A stretch of 64,000 nt of DNA from Agrobacterium tumefaciens. Its GTDB lineage: Bacteria > Pseudomonadota > Alphaproteobacteria > Rhizobiales > Rhizobiaceae. Position numbers and translations under genes: made by a program. The DNA lies in NCBI GenBank assembly GCA_025560025.1, contig CP048485.1:2578501-2642500 (forward strand). Direction: 5' to 3'. Of this stretch, positions 61,546 through 64,000 are shown in pieces (within the stretch, counting starts at the first letter, position 1; every line of letters begins with the position of its first letter). A model generated the notes under the pieces. It had not been told where the DNA came from, searched no databases, and saw nothing but the letters and a program-made list of their open reading frames with translations.

Positions 61546-64000
61546 TCAAGTTCCGCGCGGTTTTGCACGGCTGGTCGGCAATGCCGATGCCGGATCCTCC
61601 GGCCAGGGATGGCGCGGATAACGCCCGCGCATGTCCGCCCGCACGTCCTTCCACGATCCCGCCCAGAAACCGGGAAGATCGCGTGTCTTCTGTATCGGCC
61701 TGTGCGCCGGCGAGGTCAATTCCAGAAGCAGCGGCAATCGTCCCTGCGCGATGGCAGGGTGGGCCGTCAGTCCGAAAAGCTCCTGCACGCGAATGGAAAG
61801 CGTCGGTTCGCTCGCATCGTAACGAATGGGATGCCGCTGGCCCGTCGGCGCTTCGAAATGCGTCGGCGCGAGCCTGCCGAGATCGCGCGCCACCTCATAG
61901 GGTACCAGCGCTAAAAGTCCTTCTGAAAGACTTCCGGCGCGGATGTCCTGAAGGCTGCGTGCGCCGTTCTGGAAAGGCACGAACCATTCATCCAGCCGTA
62001 AAAGCAATGCCGCATCGCTGACATCTGGCCAGGGTTCACCGATGCTGGCGTGCAGAAACCCTATCCTGTCGCGCAGCTGCTGGGTTTCTTTAGACAGAGG
62101 AAGAATGCCGATGCCGAATTCCCGAACGCCATTGGCGAGCGCCTGCGCTGCCTGTTCACCTTCCGGGCGGGGCAGGGGCGTCTCGTCCAGAATAATGGCG
62201 CCAAGGCGCGTGACGCGGCGCGCACGCGCCTGACCGCTCGCCTTGTCGAAGAGCAGCTGGTCCTGTTGAACGATGAGGTGCGGCATCCGCTCCTCTATAT
62301 CAGTCCTTTCGATAATAGCTGCCGCCAGGATGCGCGGTTGCGCCGCCCGCCCGATAATATCGGCCACGACCAGCATTCTGCTTGCCGCAAGCCGTTCAGT
62401 TTCGGCGAGTTCAGCACCCCGGCCATTCGCCATCACATAACGGCCGCGTGCTCCACGCTGAAGCGCAATTCGGTCCGGATAGGCGTGCAGCAGCAACGGA
62501 CCAGCCTCGCTTGCCTGTTCGGTTGCCGCTTTCGCACCGCCAATCGTGTCGAACAGCCTCGATGCCAGCTTGCGCGCTGCCTGCGCCCTTTCGCTTCTGT
62601 CGGAAAGAAAGCGCCGTAGCCGTTCGTCGAGATCGGTATCGTTTCCGCCCAGCCCTTGTTCCGTCAGCATGACGGCAAGCATCGCCGCCTTTTTCCCCGC
62701 ACCCTCATCCGTTGCCGCTATCACCATGGCCGCCAGCCGCGGCGGCAGTGAAAGACCGCGCATCAGACGGCCTCGCTGCGTCAGCGCGCCGCCTTGGTCG
62801 AGCGCACCCAGATTTTTGAGAAGCGCGACCGATTCCTTCAGAGCCGCTTCGGGAGGCGCATCCAGAAATGCGAGCGCGGAAGGATCATGAACACCCCAAT
62901 GGGCGAGGTCGAGTGCGAGGCCGGAAAGATCGCTCGCCAGAATTTGCGGCGGCGTGAAAGCGTTGAGCGCCGCCGTCTGTCCCGAATGCCACAGGCGGAT
63001 CGCGACACCGGGTTCCGTTCGCCCGGCGCGGCCCGCCCTCTGGTCGGCGGAGGCCCGAGACACCCGTACCGTCTCGAGTCTCGTGATCCCGGTTGCCGGC
63101 TCGAAGACCGGCAGTCGCTGCAATCCACTGTCGATCACCACGCGCACGCCATCGATGGTAATCGAGGTTTCGGCGATTGAGGTGGCCAGCACGATTTTAC
63201 GCCGTCCGGGCAATGCCGGCCTGATCGCCGCATCCTGCTCCTGCTGCGAAAGATTGCCATAAAGGGGGATGATATCCGTATCACCGGAAAAACGTCCCTC
63301 CAACCGCGCGGCCGTTCGGATGATTTCCGCCTGTCCCGGCAGAAAGGCGAGGATGGAGCCCGTCTCCGATCCGTGGGCTTCGGTAATCGCCTTTGCGACT
63401 TTCTCTTCCACCGGCACACCCGACCACCGATCCTCATAGCGGGTGTCGATCGGAAATGTCCGGCCAAGGCTCTGAATGACAGGGGCGTCACCCATTAACG
63501 CGCTGATGCGTTCCACATCGAGAGTGGCGGACATCACGAGGAGGCGCAGATCGTCTCGCAATCCAAGCTGGACGTCGAGAGCAAGCGCCAGCCCAAAATC
63601 GCCATCGAGCGAACGTTCGTGAAACTCGTCGAAAATCACCGTCGAAACGCCGGCAAGCTCGGGGTCGTCAAGAACCATCCGTGCGAACACGCCTTCCGTC
63701 ACCACTTCTATTCGTGTCCTTGAGGAGACGCGATTGTCGAGCCGCATGCGGTAGCCGACAGTTTGCCCCACATCCTCGTGAAGCAGCTCGGCCATGCGCC
63801 CGGCGGCGGCACGGGCGGCAAGCCGGCGTGGTTCGAGAAGAATGATCTTGCCGTCACCCCGCCATTCCTGATGCAAGAGATGAAGTGGTACGAGTGTCGT
63901 TTTACCCGCACCCGGGGGCGCCGAAAGAACGGCGCGCTTCGCCCCAGCCAGGGCCTCGGCGATATCGCTGAGTACCGCAGTGACGGGAAGTTCGGGCAAT
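61546..64000 (-). CDS. hrpB: ATP-dependent RNA helicase HrpB (start at or beyond right edge)
   Basis: At least 817 residues of a DEAH-type helicase are present: Walker A SAPPGAGKTTL, the Walker B variant FDEFHERS, SATLD, and motif VI QRAGRAGRTEPG, followed by the HrpB-specific C-terminal domain. The reading frame reaches a TTG at 63999 giving PELPVTAVLSDIAEAL, close to the normal family N terminus. The true start may be this codon or just outside the window. HrpB's substrates are poorly known. Confidence 0.93.
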   Translation of the reverse strand, partial: LPELPVTAVLSDIAEALAGAKRAVLSAPPGAGKTTLVPLHLLHQEWRGDGKIILLEPRRLAARAAAGRMAELLHEDVGQTVGYRMRLDNRVSSRTRIEVVTEGVFARMVLDDPELAGVSTVIFDEFHERSLDGDFGLALALDVQLGLRDDLRLLVMSATLDVERISALMGDAPVIQSLGRTFPIDTRYEDRWSGVPVEEKVAKAITEAHGSETGSILAFLPGQAEIIRTAARLEGRFSGDTDIIPLYGNLSQQEQDAAIRPALPGRRKIVLATSIAETSITIDGVRVVIDSGLQRLPVFEPATGITRLETVRVSRASADQRAGRAGRTEPGVAIRLWHSGQTAALNAFTPPQILASDLSGLALDLAHWGVHDPSALAFLDAPPEAALKESVALLKNLGALDQGGALTQRGRLMRGLSLPPRLAAMVIAATDEGAGKKAAMLAVMLTEQGLGGNDTDLDERLRRFLSDRSERAQAARKLASRLFDTIGGAKAATEQASEAGPLLLHAYPDRIALQRGARGRYVMANGRGAELAETERLAASRMLVVADIIGRAAQPRILAAAIIERTDIEERMPHLIVQQDQLLFDKASGQARARRVTRLGAIILDETPLPRPEGEQAAQALANGVREFGIGILPLSKETQQLRDRIGFLHASIGEPWPDVSDAALLLRLDEWFVPFQNGARSLQDIRAGSLSEGLLALVPYEVARDLGRLAPTHFEAPTGQRHPIRYDASEPTLSIRVQELFGLTAHPAIAQGRLPLLLELTSPAHRPIQKTRDLPGFWAGSWKDVRADMRGRYPRHPWPEDPASALPTSRAKPRGT

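Overview
The window is a contiguous piece of an alphaproteobacterial chromosome, most probably from the Rhizobiaceae and very likely Agrobacterium or a close relative. The evidence is gene order: parA-rsmG-mnmG-mnmE-rho-hemJ-hemE | oriC | PPDK regulator-maf-aroE-coaE-dnaQ, the chvG/chvI pair with hprK/EIIA/HPr beside pckA, the tsaE-amgK fusion behind a divL-like kinase, and actS/actR. Genes are tightly packed, about 60% GC by eye, with many 4-bp start/stop overlaps. I see no insertion sequences, prophage, CRISPR, tRNA or rRNA genes. This is core chromosome, not an accessory island.

Region 1 (1-7359, minus strand): origin-proximal genes transcribed away from the origin: hemE, hemJ, rho, the tRNA-modification genes mnmE and mnmG, rsmG, and the 5' part of parA. 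Region 2 (7360-7769): AT-rich intergenic DNA with DnaA-box-like 9-mers between hemE and the PPDK regulator, the position of oriC in Caulobacter and Sinorhizobium. Five parS-like sites (926, 2906, 9220, 18103, 21976) surround it. With parA at the left edge, this is the origin/partition domain. Region 3 (7770-21951): PPDK regulator, maf, aroE, coaE, dnaQ; secB and fxsA on the other strand; a coupled Tim44-mltA-smr-xre set; gyrB; a nitroreductase, an FAH-family enzyme, an intracellular PHB depolymerase and a zinc protease. Region 4 (22054-27171): trpF-trpB-trpA-accD-folC.

Region 5 (27219-40799, minus): ahcY, then a coupled operon divL-(tsaE-amgK)-murU-addB-addA, then trxA. It joins a cell-cycle pseudo-histidine kinase (Tyr in place of His), peptidoglycan recycling and double-strand-break repair. 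Region 6 (40929-46721): chvI-chvG-hprK-EIIA-HPr on the minus strand, divergent from pckA, linking an acid/envelope-stress two-component system to a regulatory PTS and gluconeogenesis. Region 7 (46834-54583): arfB, a Kbp-like BON/LysM protein, coaA, a histidine cluster (hisB, a small membrane protein, hisH, hisA, hisF, hisE), and hslVU. Region 8 (54781-64000): a DUF1402-type exported protein with lysozyme-like motifs, malate synthase G, a lipoprotein L,D-transpeptidase, mmcB, the redox pair actR/actS, and helicase hrpB reaching the right edge.

The points most worth following up are the parS/oriC layout, the divL-like Tyr-box kinase coupled to tsaE-amgK/murU, the AccD that lacks three of four zinc-ribbon cysteines, the kinase-only HprK, and several unexplained inverted repeats in promoter regions (ahcY, chvI/pckA, FAH/nitroreductase, glcB).
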